Below are positions 1 to 6,303 of a stretch of DNA of 11,524 nt, one piece after another; positions within the stretch are counted from its first letter, which is position 1, and every line of letters begins with the position of its first letter. The notes under the pieces are model-generated. The model was not told the origin of the DNA, searched no databases, and worked only from the letters and a program-made list of their open reading frames with translations. Position numbers and translations under genes: made by a program. Origin of the DNA: Clostridia bacterium. Its GTDB lineage: Bacteria > Bacillota > Clostridia > Oscillospirales > CAG-272. The DNA lies in contig JAFTKV010000007.1 of assembly GCA_017453085.1 (NCBI GenBank), positions 1 through 11,524 of the forward strand. The letters run 5' to 3'.

Positions 1-812
1 AAGCCATACTCCAGCATCGCCCGATGATCCCGCCAGTCATCAGGCGCATTCAGGGTCACTGCCACCAGCGTGATACCGTCCCGCCGCGCCGCACTGACCA
101 GACAGCGTCCACAGCGTTTGGTAAAGCCGGTTTTCACCCCGATACAGCCCTCATACTCCCGCAGCAGACGGTTGTGATTGACAAACAGCCGAACGCTGTC
201 GCCGTCATCCACCGATGCCGAGTAGCGAACGGTAGAGACGATCTTTCCAAAGATCTCGTTCTCCAGTGCCGCCACGGTCAGCGTCGCCAAATCCTTTGCA
301 GTGGTATAGTGCGCTTCTGCATCCAGACCGTGAGGATTCTCAAAATGGGTATCCGAAAGCCCCAGTTCCGCCGCCTTGTCGTTCATTCGTCGGGCGAATT
401 TCTCCACGCTGCCGTCGATAGCCACGGCAATGGCAACTGCCGCGTCGTTGGCACTTTCCAGCATCAGCGCGTACAGGAGGGTCAGCAGCGACAGCTCCTC
501 ACCTGCGATCAGATAGACAGAGGAGCCCTCCACCCCGACCGCCTCGGCGGGAATCTGCACGATTCGCCCCACGTCCCCCGATTCGATGGCCACCAGTGCG
601 GTCATGATCTTGGTAGTAGAGGCCATGGGCAGCCGCTCGTCGGCATTGTGGGCATAGAGCACCTGTCCGTACTGATCCATCAGCACGGCCGCACGGGCAG
701 AAACCGACACCCATCCATCCAAGCTGCCTGCGGCGGCAAAGGCTCCCCTTCCCTGTCCCCATAGGACGGAAAGCAGCAAACAAACGCTGCAAAGCTTCCA
801 AAAAAAGCGCAC
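1..812 (-). CDS. dacF: D-alanyl-D-alanine carboxypeptidase (peptidase S11, DacF/PBP5-like), 3' end outside window
   Basis: This is a low-molecular-mass penicillin-binding protein that removes the terminal D-Ala from peptidoglycan stem peptides outside the membrane, so limiting cross-linking. All three active-site motifs of the family are visible: S-T-T-K (Ser65, Lys68), S-A-N (Ser120, Asn122; the family usually has SGN) and K-T-G (Lys227). The first ~25 residues form a signal peptide with a hydrophobic core and a probable cleavage after A-F-A. I chose the GTG at 812 because GGAGG lies 5 bases upstream and the signal peptide then begins M-R-F-F-W-K. An in-frame ATG at 833 has no ribosome site and would add an acidic MAKGEE prefix. 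Only 270 codons are present; the C-terminal domain and membrane anchor lie beyond position 1. It follows ytfJ by 65 bases. DacF proteins of Bacillus act in forespore cortex modification; that role here is inferred from the ytfJ neighbourhood. Confidence 0.93.
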   Translation of the reverse strand, partial: MRFFWKLCSVCLLLSVLWGQGRGAFAAAGSLDGWVSVSARAAVLMDQYGQVLYAHNADERLPMASTTKIMTALVAIESGDVGRIVQIPAEAVGVEGSSVYLIAGEELSLLTLLYALMLESANDAAVAIAVAIDGSVEKFARRMNDKAAELGLSDTHFENPHGLDAEAHYTTAKDLATLTVAALENEIFGKIVSTVRYSASVDDGDSVRLFVNHNRLLREYEGCIGVKTGFTKRCGRCLVSAARRDGITLVAVTLNAPDDWRDHRAMLEYG

Positions 813-815
813 AAA

Positions 816-855
816 CTCCTCCCCCTTCGCCATAGTCTATGCGAAGGGAGGGGAG
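816..855 (-). promoter_or_regulatory. Hairpin enclosing the dacF ribosome binding site
   Basis: In minus-strand RNA, bases 855-841 pair with 830-816 over 15 positions, with one mismatch and one G-U pair, around a 10-base loop. The 3' arm carries the GGGGGAGGAG ribosome site, 5 bases before the GTG start. Folding would hide the site, so the hairpin could limit translation. Alternatively it is a weak terminator or attenuator after ytfJ, because the stem is followed by TTT and, six bases later, a run of seven T. The pairing is directly visible; the function is inferred. Confidence 0.6.
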
Positions 856-877
856 ATTAGAACGGGAAATGCCTGAC

Positions 878-1348
878 TTATTCTGCAGCCTCAGTCGTTG
901 CCTCGGGAGCTTCCTCTGCTTCTGCAGGCTCGTCCTTCTTCTTCTGAGGAATCATCGCCTTGATCTTGGCCAGCAGCTCGGGAGAGCGCTCCAGGAAGGA
1001 GATGATGGTATCCACCTTATCGGGAGCGGGAGCTACGTTGGGCGTGGTGGTCACGGGCATAAACTCGGTGGAGCCGTCTGCCTTGGTCACCAGAAAGCCA
1101 ACGGGATTCAGGGTCACGCCGGTTCCGCCGCCGCCGCCGAATGACGATGCGCCGTTTGCGGCAGGATTATGCTTGCCGTAGTAGTCCACGCCACCGGAGG
1201 CGTAGCCCAGGGAGACCTTGGAAACGGGGATGATCACCGTTCCGCCGGCAGTAGTGATGGGCTCGCCCACCACGGTGTTCACGTCGATGATCTGCTTGAT
1301 GTTACCCAGAGACGTGTCAATGATCTTGTTCAGCTTGCTTTCGTTCAT
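878..1348 (-). CDS. ytfJ: GerW/YtfJ family sporulation protein
   Basis: This 156-aa protein matches the GerW (YtfJ) family, found mainly in spore-forming Bacillota; in Bacillus subtilis the family member is needed for normal spore germination. Visible hallmarks are an N-terminal helix (LNKIIDTSLGNIKQIID), the stretch VVGEPITTAGGTVIIPVSKV at about 27-46, a glycine-rich run G-G-G-G-G-T-G at 71-77, and NPVGFLV followed by a charged segment. The C terminus (about 135-156) is a low-complexity Lys/Glu/Ala tail that is probably disordered. GGAGG lies 9 bases before the ATG. It starts 36 bases after the DUF2953 gene and precedes dacF, an order that suggests a shared spore-related unit. No signal peptide or membrane span is seen, so it is probably cytoplasmic. 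The molecular function of the family is not well established. Confidence 0.92.
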   Translation of the reverse strand: MNESKLNKIIDTSLGNIKQIIDVNTVVGEPITTAGGTVIIPVSKVSLGYASGGVDYYGKHNPAANGASSFGGGGGTGVTLNPVGFLVTKADGSTEFMPVTTTPNVAPAPDKVDTIISFLERSPELLAKIKAMIPQKKKDEPAEAEEAPEATTEAAE

Positions 1349-1384
1349 ATTGTTAATCCTCCAATAGAGTATCCTGATTTATGC

Positions 1385-2188
1385 TCAGCCCGCAGGCGAG
1401 TCGTTGGATTTTGTATCGGCAATCTTGTTCGCCGAGGAGGCGCCGCTTTCCTCGGTCATATTTTTCAGCAACCGCTTCACGGCGCCGATGCCTGCGGCAA
1501 AGACCATGGCGAAGATATGCCATACCCGCAGACGGAAGACGAAGTGCAGATCCATAGAAAGCTTATCCGACAAAAAGTCGGCACTTACCCCGATCTCCTC
1601 CGGATTTTTCACCTTGAAATTGGTGATCGCTGCCAGTGCGTGACAGAGATAGGTGACAAACTGCACCACAATGCCGTACAGAATGGCAGTGGCTGCAGCG
1701 TCCTCGCTTGCCACGGCGATTTTAAGCCGCACTGCCTCGATCTCAAAATGCTTGCCGAAGGATTTGAACAATCCCTTGAGGGCATCCAGTCCCACCAGCA
1801 CCAGCTCCATGATCTCGGCCAGATCCTTTTTCTTCTTTTCCTTTTTCTTTTTGCCGGTGTCGGGGGGAGGGAGACCTTTTTTGGCAGCTTCCTTGGCGGC
1901 CTTCTTTTCCGCCTTCTTCCGCTCCTTCTCGGCTTGCTTCTTCGCCTTTTTGGCTTCCTGCTTCAGACGGAGCTTTTCGTCCTTGGCAAGGCGTTTTCTG
2001 TACTTTTTCGGGGTAAAATCCGACAATTTCGGAGGCTTTTTCTCCTTCGGTGTGATGCGGAAGGTCATGCCCAGCACCTTCACCGCCACCCGCACGCCGG
2101 TGTTATATTCCACCTCGACGCTGGCGCGGATCATGCCGATCAGCCAAAATGCCAGCAAAATACAGCCGAATATGATCCATCCGTTCAA
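1385..2188 (-). CDS. DUF2953 domain protein with a Lys-rich charged insert
   Basis: This is a 267-aa protein that I place in the DUF2953 family, whose function is unknown and which often sits beside ytfJ in clostridia. An N-terminal membrane segment (about 2-20) is followed by a short beta-rich part, then a very basic low-complexity block (about 47-122) rich in Lys, Glu and Ala that ends in K-K-K-K-E-K-K-K-K. The family-like region follows (about 145-215), including RLKIAVASEDAAATAILYG, and a weakly hydrophobic segment at about 222-238. The start is TTG: the ribosome site AGGAGGTGA (2203-2195) lies 6 bases upstream and no ATG fits as well. The gene begins 48 bases after scpB, behind a terminator-like hairpin. 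A membrane-bound partner of YtfJ is a reasonable guess but not shown. The charged block is probably coiled coil or disordered. Confidence 0.8.
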   Translation of the reverse strand: MNGWIIFGCILLAFWLIGMIRASVEVEYNTGVRVAVKVLGMTFRITPKEKKPPKLSDFTPKKYRKRLAKDEKLRLKQEAKKAKKQAEKERKKAEKKAAKEAAKKGLPPPDTGKKKKEKKKKDLAEIMELVLVGLDALKGLFKSFGKHFEIEAVRLKIAVASEDAAATAILYGIVVQFVTYLCHALAAITNFKVKNPEEIGVSADFLSDKLSMDLHFVFRLRVWHIFAMVFAAGIGAVKRLLKNMTEESGASSANKIADTKSNDSPAG

Positions 2189-2194
2189 ACCGAT

Positions 2195-2203
2195 TCACCT
2201 CCT
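2195..2203 (-). promoter_or_regulatory. Strong ribosome binding site that sets the TTG start of the DUF2953 gene
   Basis: Read on the minus strand the bases are AGGAGGTGA, a full match to the 16S 3' end, followed after 6 bases by TTG. It is the main reason for assigning a TTG start at 2188. Confidence 0.85.
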
Positions 2204-2215
2204 GTTTCATTCAAG

Positions 2216-2238
2216 TTGAAAAAGACGCACGGCGTCTT
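2216..2238 (-). terminator. Intrinsic terminator or attenuator at the scpB stop codon
   Basis: Minus-strand RNA forms a perfect 7-bp stem, AAGACGC with GCGTCTT, with a 3-base loop, running straight into a TTTTT tract. The stem begins within the TAA stop of scpB. The form is that of a short rho-independent terminator. It would reduce transcription from scpAB into the DUF2953-ytfJ-dacF genes. The stem is short, so read-through is likely. Confidence 0.6.
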
Positions 2239-2806
2239 AGATTCCCTCCAGCTGAAGGGACGTTTGCTGGGGAGTGTCGCTCATGGCGGGCAGCTCGTCC
2301 AGCGAGGACAGCCCGAACACCCGCAGAAAATCGGGGGTCGTGCCGTAAAGATTGGGCTTTCCGGGCACATCCAGCCGTCCTACCGTTTCGATGAGCGATT
2401 TCTCCGCCAGCACGCCCAGCGCGTAGGAGGAGTCCACCCCGCGGATCTGCTCGATGACCGCCTTGGTCACCGGTTGATTGTAGGCGATGATGGCCAGCAC
2501 CTCCAAGGAGGACGCCGACAGGCGGCCGCTCTGACGGATGCCCAGCGCAGCGCGGATGTAATCCTCAAAGCCCTCGCGGGTGCAGAACTGGCAGCTGTTG
2601 TCATACAGCACCAGCTGGATGCCCCGCTCCTCCGCCTCGTACTTTTGGTGGAGGGCGTATGCCGCCTCGCGGACCTCGGTCTCGGAGACCATCGCTACGG
2701 CGGCGAGTTTTTCGTATTCGATGGGATAGCCCGCCGCAAAGAGCACCGCCTCCAGGATGGCTGCGGTCTCGGGGGCTTGTCCCAGAGTGATTTCCTGTTC
2801 GTTCAT
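2237..2806 (-). CDS. scpB: Segregation and condensation protein B
   Basis: ScpB is the winged-helix kleisin-associated subunit that dimerises and binds the middle of ScpA, forming the SMC-ScpAB complex that compacts and segregates replicated chromosomes. The 189-aa length is normal for the family. Recognisable features are the first winged-helix region (AAILEAVLFAAGYPIEYEKL at about 15-34), the central LSASSLEVLAIIAYNQPVTK (about 96-115), the I-R-G-V-D-S motif (121-126), and the GRLDVPGKPNLYGTTPDFL stretch (143-161) typical of the second winged helix. The ATG is preceded by AAAGGA at good spacing. It starts 12 bases after scpA, so the two are co-transcribed. A terminator-like hairpin overlaps its stop codon. 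Confidence 0.96.
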   Translation of the reverse strand: MNEQEITLGQAPETAAILEAVLFAAGYPIEYEKLAAVAMVSETEVREAAYALHQKYEAEERGIQLVLYDNSCQFCTREGFEDYIRAALGIRQSGRLSASSLEVLAIIAYNQPVTKAVIEQIRGVDSSYALGVLAEKSLIETVGRLDVPGKPNLYGTTPDFLRVFGLSSLDELPAMSDTPQQTSLQLEGI

Positions 2807-2818
2807 TTTTTCATTCCT

Positions 2819-3601
2819 TTAGGATGCTTCGATTTCCCCGGTCGTCCCGTCCGCTTCCCTGTTTTCGCGGGGCGCAATGGCCAGATAGATCTCGCCCGCC
2901 TCGTCCTCTCTGGCGGTCAGCCGACCGTTTCGGATAAGGGAAAGCAGTGCCAAAAACGAGGTGATCAGCTGACTGCGATCGCTGTTTGTGGCCAGTAGGA
3001 GCGTTTCAAAGGGCACCTCTCCCTTTCGGAGCAGATAGCGCAGGATGGTAAACGCCTTTTCGGGCACAGGCACGATCTTCTTGGTGAGAATGGTCGCCAG
3101 CGTTTGCCGTGGCACGTCGGTGTGGGACTCCTGTGCCTGCTTCTGTCTAACGAAGATCCGCTCGAACGCACGGATCAGAAGGGTCGCCTCGTGATCGGCG
3201 GTAAAGGTGCGGTCGATGCCCACCTCGTCGGGCTCCTTGACGAACCGCCCCGAATATCGACTGTATCGGGGGGACAGCAGCCCTGCCGCTTCTTTTGCAC
3301 GACGGTATTCCACCAGCGCATCCACCAGCGGCTTGCGGGGATCCTCTTCCTTGCTGTCAGCGGCACGGGGCAGAAGCATCCGGCTCTTGATCAGCATCAG
3401 GCGGGACGCCATTTCCAGAAACTCGCCCGCCACATCCATATCCATCCTTCGCATCGCCTCGATGTACTCCATGTACTGAGTAAAGATCAGCGAGATGGGG
3501 ATGTCGTATATATTCAGCTTATTCTTGGTGATCAGCGACAGCAGAAGATCCAGCGGACCGTCGAAGACCTCCAGATGAAAGCTCAGCTCTTCGTTTACCA
3601 T
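2819..3601 (-). CDS. scpA: Segregation and condensation protein A (kleisin)
   Basis: ScpA is the kleisin that bridges the SMC head and neck and binds ScpB. The 260-aa product shows the diagnostic N-terminal SMC-neck binding region, F-H-L-E-V-F-D-G-P-L-D-L-L-L at about 8-21, then the helical segment DVAGEFLEMASRLMLIKSRM (about 56-75) and LLP. A charged linker follows, and a C-terminal winged helix (about 180-245) with FTILRYLLRKGEVPFETLL. The start ATG is 6 bases after the stop of the site-2 protease gene; only a weak GGGT ribosome site precedes it, which suggests translational coupling to the upstream gene. The last ~15 residues are a variable acidic tail. Confidence 0.96.
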   Translation of the reverse strand: MVNEELSFHLEVFDGPLDLLLSLITKNKLNIYDIPISLIFTQYMEYIEAMRRMDMDVAGEFLEMASRLMLIKSRMLLPRAADSKEEDPRKPLVDALVEYRRAKEAAGLLSPRYSRYSGRFVKEPDEVGIDRTFTADHEATLLIRAFERIFVRQKQAQESHTDVPRQTLATILTKKIVPVPEKAFTILRYLLRKGEVPFETLLLATNSDRSQLITSFLALLSLIRNGRLTAREDEAGEIYLAIAPRENREADGTTGEIEAS

Positions 3602-3607
3602 ATCGGT

Positions 3608-4306
3608 TTACCCGAACAGCAGACCGATGCCCACGTGCATCCAGCTGATGATCCAATCCATGCCGCCCATCACGAAACCGGCGACGATTTCCAGCGGACG
3701 GTCCAAAATGTCAAACCACAGCGCAGCCAGCACCACCAGCTGAATGATCCGCTCGTACTTCATCACGCCGAAATAGATCCGATCGGGCAGGAAGACGAAG
3801 GCAATCCGCGATCCGTCGAAGGGAGGGATGGGGATCAGATTGAACACCGCCAGATAGACGTTCATCATCGCAAAGTAGTAGAAGAACTCCATGATGATCG
3901 ACCACAGGCGCAGATCCATCCAGTCCAGAAGCGACAGGTAAATTGCGGCGTTCATCAGCAGCAGACCGACAAAGCCCAGAATGAGGTTGGTCACAGGGCC
4001 CGCCAGTGCAGTCAGTGCCATGCCCAGCTTCGGCTTCTTGTAATAACGGGAGTTGACAGGAACCGGCTTTGCCCAGCCCACACCCACCAACAGCATACAC
4101 ACGGAGCCCAAGGGATCCAAGTGCTTGACGGGATTCAGCGACAGCCGACCCAGATTATAGGCGGTCGGGTCGCCCATTTTGTAGGACACCCAGCCGTGCG
4201 CGACCTCGTGAAAGGTCAGGGCGATAAGCACGATAGGGACAGTCATGATCAGCTGGATCATGATCTCCCGAAAGTCTGCACCCCCGAAAATCATATCTAA
4301 AAGCAT
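3608..4306 (-). CDS. Site-2 protease family (M50) membrane metalloprotease, YwhC-like
   Basis: This is a polytopic zinc protease that cleaves substrates within the membrane. The 232-aa product contains the zinc motif H-E-V-A-H at 33-37 inside the first long hydrophobic segment and the second catalytic motif, N-L-I-P-I-P-P-F-D-G at 156-165, with Asp164 as the third metal ligand. Four to six membrane segments are visible (about 14-32, 65-78, 96-122, 134-158, 187-199, 205-228). There is no PDZ domain, as in the short YwhC/Rip-like class. I chose the ATG at 4306 because AAGGAAG precedes it at suitable spacing; a longer open frame reaching 4420 runs into lysA and has no support. It begins 16 bases after lysA and ends 6 bases before scpA. 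An S2P gene just upstream of scpAB is a common clostridial arrangement. Its substrate is unknown. Confidence 0.92.
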   Translation of the reverse strand: MLLDMIFGGADFREIMIQLIMTVPIVLIALTFHEVAHGWVSYKMGDPTAYNLGRLSLNPVKHLDPLGSVCMLLVGVGWAKPVPVNSRYYKKPKLGMALTALAGPVTNLILGFVGLLLMNAAIYLSLLDWMDLRLWSIIMEFFYYFAMMNVYLAVFNLIPIPPFDGSRIAFVFLPDRIYFGVMKYERIIQLVVLAALWFDILDRPLEIVAGFVMGGMDWIISWMHVGIGLLFG

Positions 4307-4322
4307 ACTATCGCTTCCTTCA

Positions 4323-5618
4323 TCAAATATCGTTTCTGCAAAGATCCTCGTAGGTCTCCCGACGGATGACCTGACGATCCTTGCCGTCTGCCACGAAGAC
4401 CATTGCCGGTCTGGGCACACGGTTGTAGTTGGATGCCATGGAATAGTTGTAAGCGCCGGTCACCGGCACCGCCAGAATATCACCGCGCACGGGAGTTTGG
4501 AGTGCCATTCCCTCGCCGATCAGGTCGCCCGATTCACAGCAGCGTCCTGCAATCGTGCAGATCAGATCCTTCTTCTCCGCCGCCCGATTGGCCAGCAGTG
4601 CCTCGTAGCGGGACTGATACAGCGCGTATCGGGGATTGTCGGTCATTCCGCCGTCCACCGAAACGTAGGTTCGAACGCCTTCGATCTCCTTCACCGTGCC
4701 AACGGTGTACAGGGTCACACCTGCAGCCGCCACGATGGAGCGTCCCGGTTCCATCAGGATCGCGGGGCGGTTAAGTTTGTACTGAGCGACCAGTCGATCC
4801 ACCTCTGCGCAGATCTTTTCGATATTGCCCACGATGTCCACCGAAGGCTGATCGTGGGTATAGCGGACGGCAAAGCCGCCGCCCAGATTGATCTTTTTCG
4901 CCTCGTAGCCGGTCTTTTGCTTCATATCCGCCATAAATTCGAACATGACCTTCGCCTGCTCGATATAGGGCTCGTATTCGAAAATCTGGGAGCCGATGTG
5001 GCTGTGGAAGCCCTCCAGCACCAGATTTTTCTTGCAGAGTGCCAGCCGCACCAGCCGCTCGGCCTGCCCCGTAGCGATGGGCGTGCCGAACTTGGAGTCC
5101 AGCTGACCGGTGAGGATCGCCTTTTGGGTATGGGCGTCAATGTTGGGGGTCAGACGGAGCATGATGCGCTGCATCACGCCCTGCTCACCGGCGATACGGT
5201 CGATGGCCTCCAGCTCCTCGAAGGAGTCCACCATAAACTCGCCGATTCCGTTCAGAATGGCGTTTTCGATCTCCCGATCGGTCTTGTTATTGCCGTGGAA
5301 GGACGCCTTGGTAAGATCAAATCCTGCCGCCTTGGCAGTGTACAGCTCGCCGGGAGACACCAGATCCACGCCGATCCCCTCCTCCTGCAGGATGCGATAA
5401 ATTGCCTTGCAGGAGAGTGCCTTGGAAGCGTAATGGATGGTGCTGTCGGTGCCGAAGCAGTGCTCCATAGCGGACTTATACAGTCTGCATTGAGCGCGGA
5501 TAGCGTTCTCGTCGATCACATAGAGCGGCGTGCCGTACTTTTCGGCAAGAGCGACGGTATCGACTCCGCCAACAGCAAGATGGCCGAGGGAGTTAATGGA
5601 ATAGTGAGGGTGAAGCAT
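4323..5618 (-). CDS. lysA: Diaminopimelate decarboxylase
   Basis: LysA removes CO2 from meso-diaminopimelate to give L-lysine, the last step of the DAP pathway. It is a cytoplasmic PLP enzyme of fold type III, active as a dimer. The 431-aa length is normal. The PLP lysine is Lys66 in the segment HYASKAL. Other family motifs are H-G-N-N-K-T at 108-113, H-S-H-I-G-S-Q at 205-211, the phosphate-binding G-G-G-F at 246-249, E-P-G-R at 290-293, and the active-site C-E-S-G-D at 361-365, which acts across the dimer interface. G-A-Y near 388-390 and N-Y-N-R at 397-400 complete the C-terminal beta domain. AAGGA precedes the ATG. The leader holds a hairpin and direct repeats but no lysine riboswitch. It is followed after 16 bases by the site-2 protease gene. 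The same substrate, DAP, is also used for cell-wall stem peptides. Confidence 0.97.
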   Translation of the reverse strand: MLHPHYSINSLGHLAVGGVDTVALAEKYGTPLYVIDENAIRAQCRLYKSAMEHCFGTDSTIHYASKALSCKAIYRILQEEGIGVDLVSPGELYTAKAAGFDLTKASFHGNNKTDREIENAILNGIGEFMVDSFEELEAIDRIAGEQGVMQRIMLRLTPNIDAHTQKAILTGQLDSKFGTPIATGQAERLVRLALCKKNLVLEGFHSHIGSQIFEYEPYIEQAKVMFEFMADMKQKTGYEAKKINLGGGFAVRYTHDQPSVDIVGNIEKICAEVDRLVAQYKLNRPAILMEPGRSIVAAAGVTLYTVGTVKEIEGVRTYVSVDGGMTDNPRYALYQSRYEALLANRAAEKKDLICTIAGRCCESGDLIGEGMALQTPVRGDILAVPVTGAYNYSMASNYNRVPRPAMVFVADGKDRQVIRRETYEDLCRNDI

Positions 5619-5636
5619 AGTGTGGGTTCCTTCGGA

Positions 5637-5670
5637 AATAAAGAATAAAGAAGAAATAATAAAGAATAAA
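5637..5670. repeat. Two exact 13-bp direct repeats in the lysA leader
   Basis: AATAAAGAATAAA occurs exactly at 5637-5649 and 5658-5670, a period of 21 bp or two helical turns. On the coding (minus) strand it is a pyrimidine-rich TTTATTCTTTATT pair lying between the upstream hairpin and the lysA ribosome site. It could be a binding site or simply low-complexity AT-rich sequence. Confidence 0.7.
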
Positions 5671-5676
5671 TTCGGT

Positions 5677-5701
5677 AACTTTTCGGCAGTGCCGAAAAGT
5701 T
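5677..5701 (-). terminator. Perfect 11-bp hairpin after engB, candidate terminator
   Basis: Bases 5677-5687 and 5691-5701 are perfectly complementary (AACTTTTCGGC with its inverse) around a 3-base loop, 11 bases past the engB stop. On the minus strand the stem is followed by ACCGAA and then T-rich sequence, so the U-tract is weak. On the plus strand it is followed by TTTTT, a better tract, but no plus-strand gene is seen. A terminator or attenuator between lon-engB and lysA is likely. Confidence 0.55.
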
Positions 5702-5712
5702 GTTTTTGAGGG

Positions 5713-6303
5713 TTAGTTGAGGGATTTCATGATTTCGGCGATGACCGCTTCTTTGCCCTCTCCGCTTTGAGCGGAAAACGGTAGGATGGTGATGCCCTCC
5801 AGTACGGGGAGCGCGCGAAGCTTTTCCAGCATGGCGGCACGCTCGGTCTTGTTGGGCTTATCGACTTTGGTAGCCACCACAAAGAAGGGGATCTGTGCCT
5901 CTCTGAGGAAGTCCAGCATCATCAGATCGTCACGGGTTGCTCCCACCTTCAGGTCGATGAGCTGCGCCACCGCAGTGACCCGCTCGCCGCCTTCGGTAAA
6001 GTATCCGTCTACCAGTTTCGACCATTTTGCCTGCTCCGATGCAGTGCGACGGGCATAACCGTAACCGGGGAGGTCCACCAGATAAAAGGCCTTATCCACC
6101 TCATAAAAGTTCACCGTGATGGTCTTTCCGGGGCTTGCGCTGACTCTCGCCAGACTCTTTCTGCCGATAAGCGCATTCATCAGCGAGCTTTTGCCCACGT
6201 TGGATCTGCCCGAAAAGGCGATCTGGGGCTTGCGGTCAGCGGGAAATTGGGAGGGCAGTCCTGCCGTGATCTTCAGATCGGTCTTAGTGATATTGACTTT
6301 CAC
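5713..6303 (-). CDS. engB: Ribosome biogenesis GTP-binding protein EngB/YsxC
   Basis: EngB is an essential GTPase in many bacteria that assists late 50S ribosomal subunit assembly. The 196-aa product has every G motif in order: G1 G-R-S-N-V-G-K-S at 32-39, G2 around Thr61/Thr63 in KTITVNF, G3 D-L-P-G-Y-G at 77-82, G4 T-K-V-D at 145-148, and G5 S-A-Q-S-G at 177-181. The start is GTG at 6303, set by AGGAGG eight bases upstream. An open frame from an ATG at 6399 would add 32 Arg/Ser-rich residues that belong to the lon coding region in another frame and have no ribosome site. The gene overlaps the end of lon by 20 bases, so the two are co-transcribed and probably translationally coupled, as in the lonA-ysxC pair of Bacillus. 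Confidence 0.96.
   Translation of the reverse strand: MKVNITKTDLKITAGLPSQFPADRKPQIAFSGRSNVGKSSLMNALIGRKSLARVSASPGKTITVNFYEVDKAFYLVDLPGYGYARRTASEQAKWSKLVDGYFTEGGERVTAVAQLIDLKVGATRDDLMMLDFLREAQIPFFVVATKVDKPNKTERAAMLEKLRALPVLEGITILPFSAQSGEGKEAVIAEIMKSLN

Noticed and set aside
1349..1384. Forespore sigma F/G promoter in front of ytfJ
   Set aside because: GCATA occurs near 1380-1384 as a possible -35 element, but no matching -10 element lies at the right distance.
1169..2998. Long plus-strand open frame of 609 codons opposite DUF2953, scpB and the end of scpA
   Set aside because: The translation is rich in His, Gln and Arg, has no recognisable domain, and crosses three well-supported minus-strand genes. 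It is an antisense shadow caused by codon bias in GC-rich genes. The same applies to the plus-strand frames at 3104-4300, 4245-5648, 6116-7357 and 7361-8761.
5619..5712. Lysine riboswitch upstream of lysA
   Set aside because: The gap is only 94 bases and shows a single hairpin and AT-rich repeats, far too short for the roughly 170-base L-box fold.
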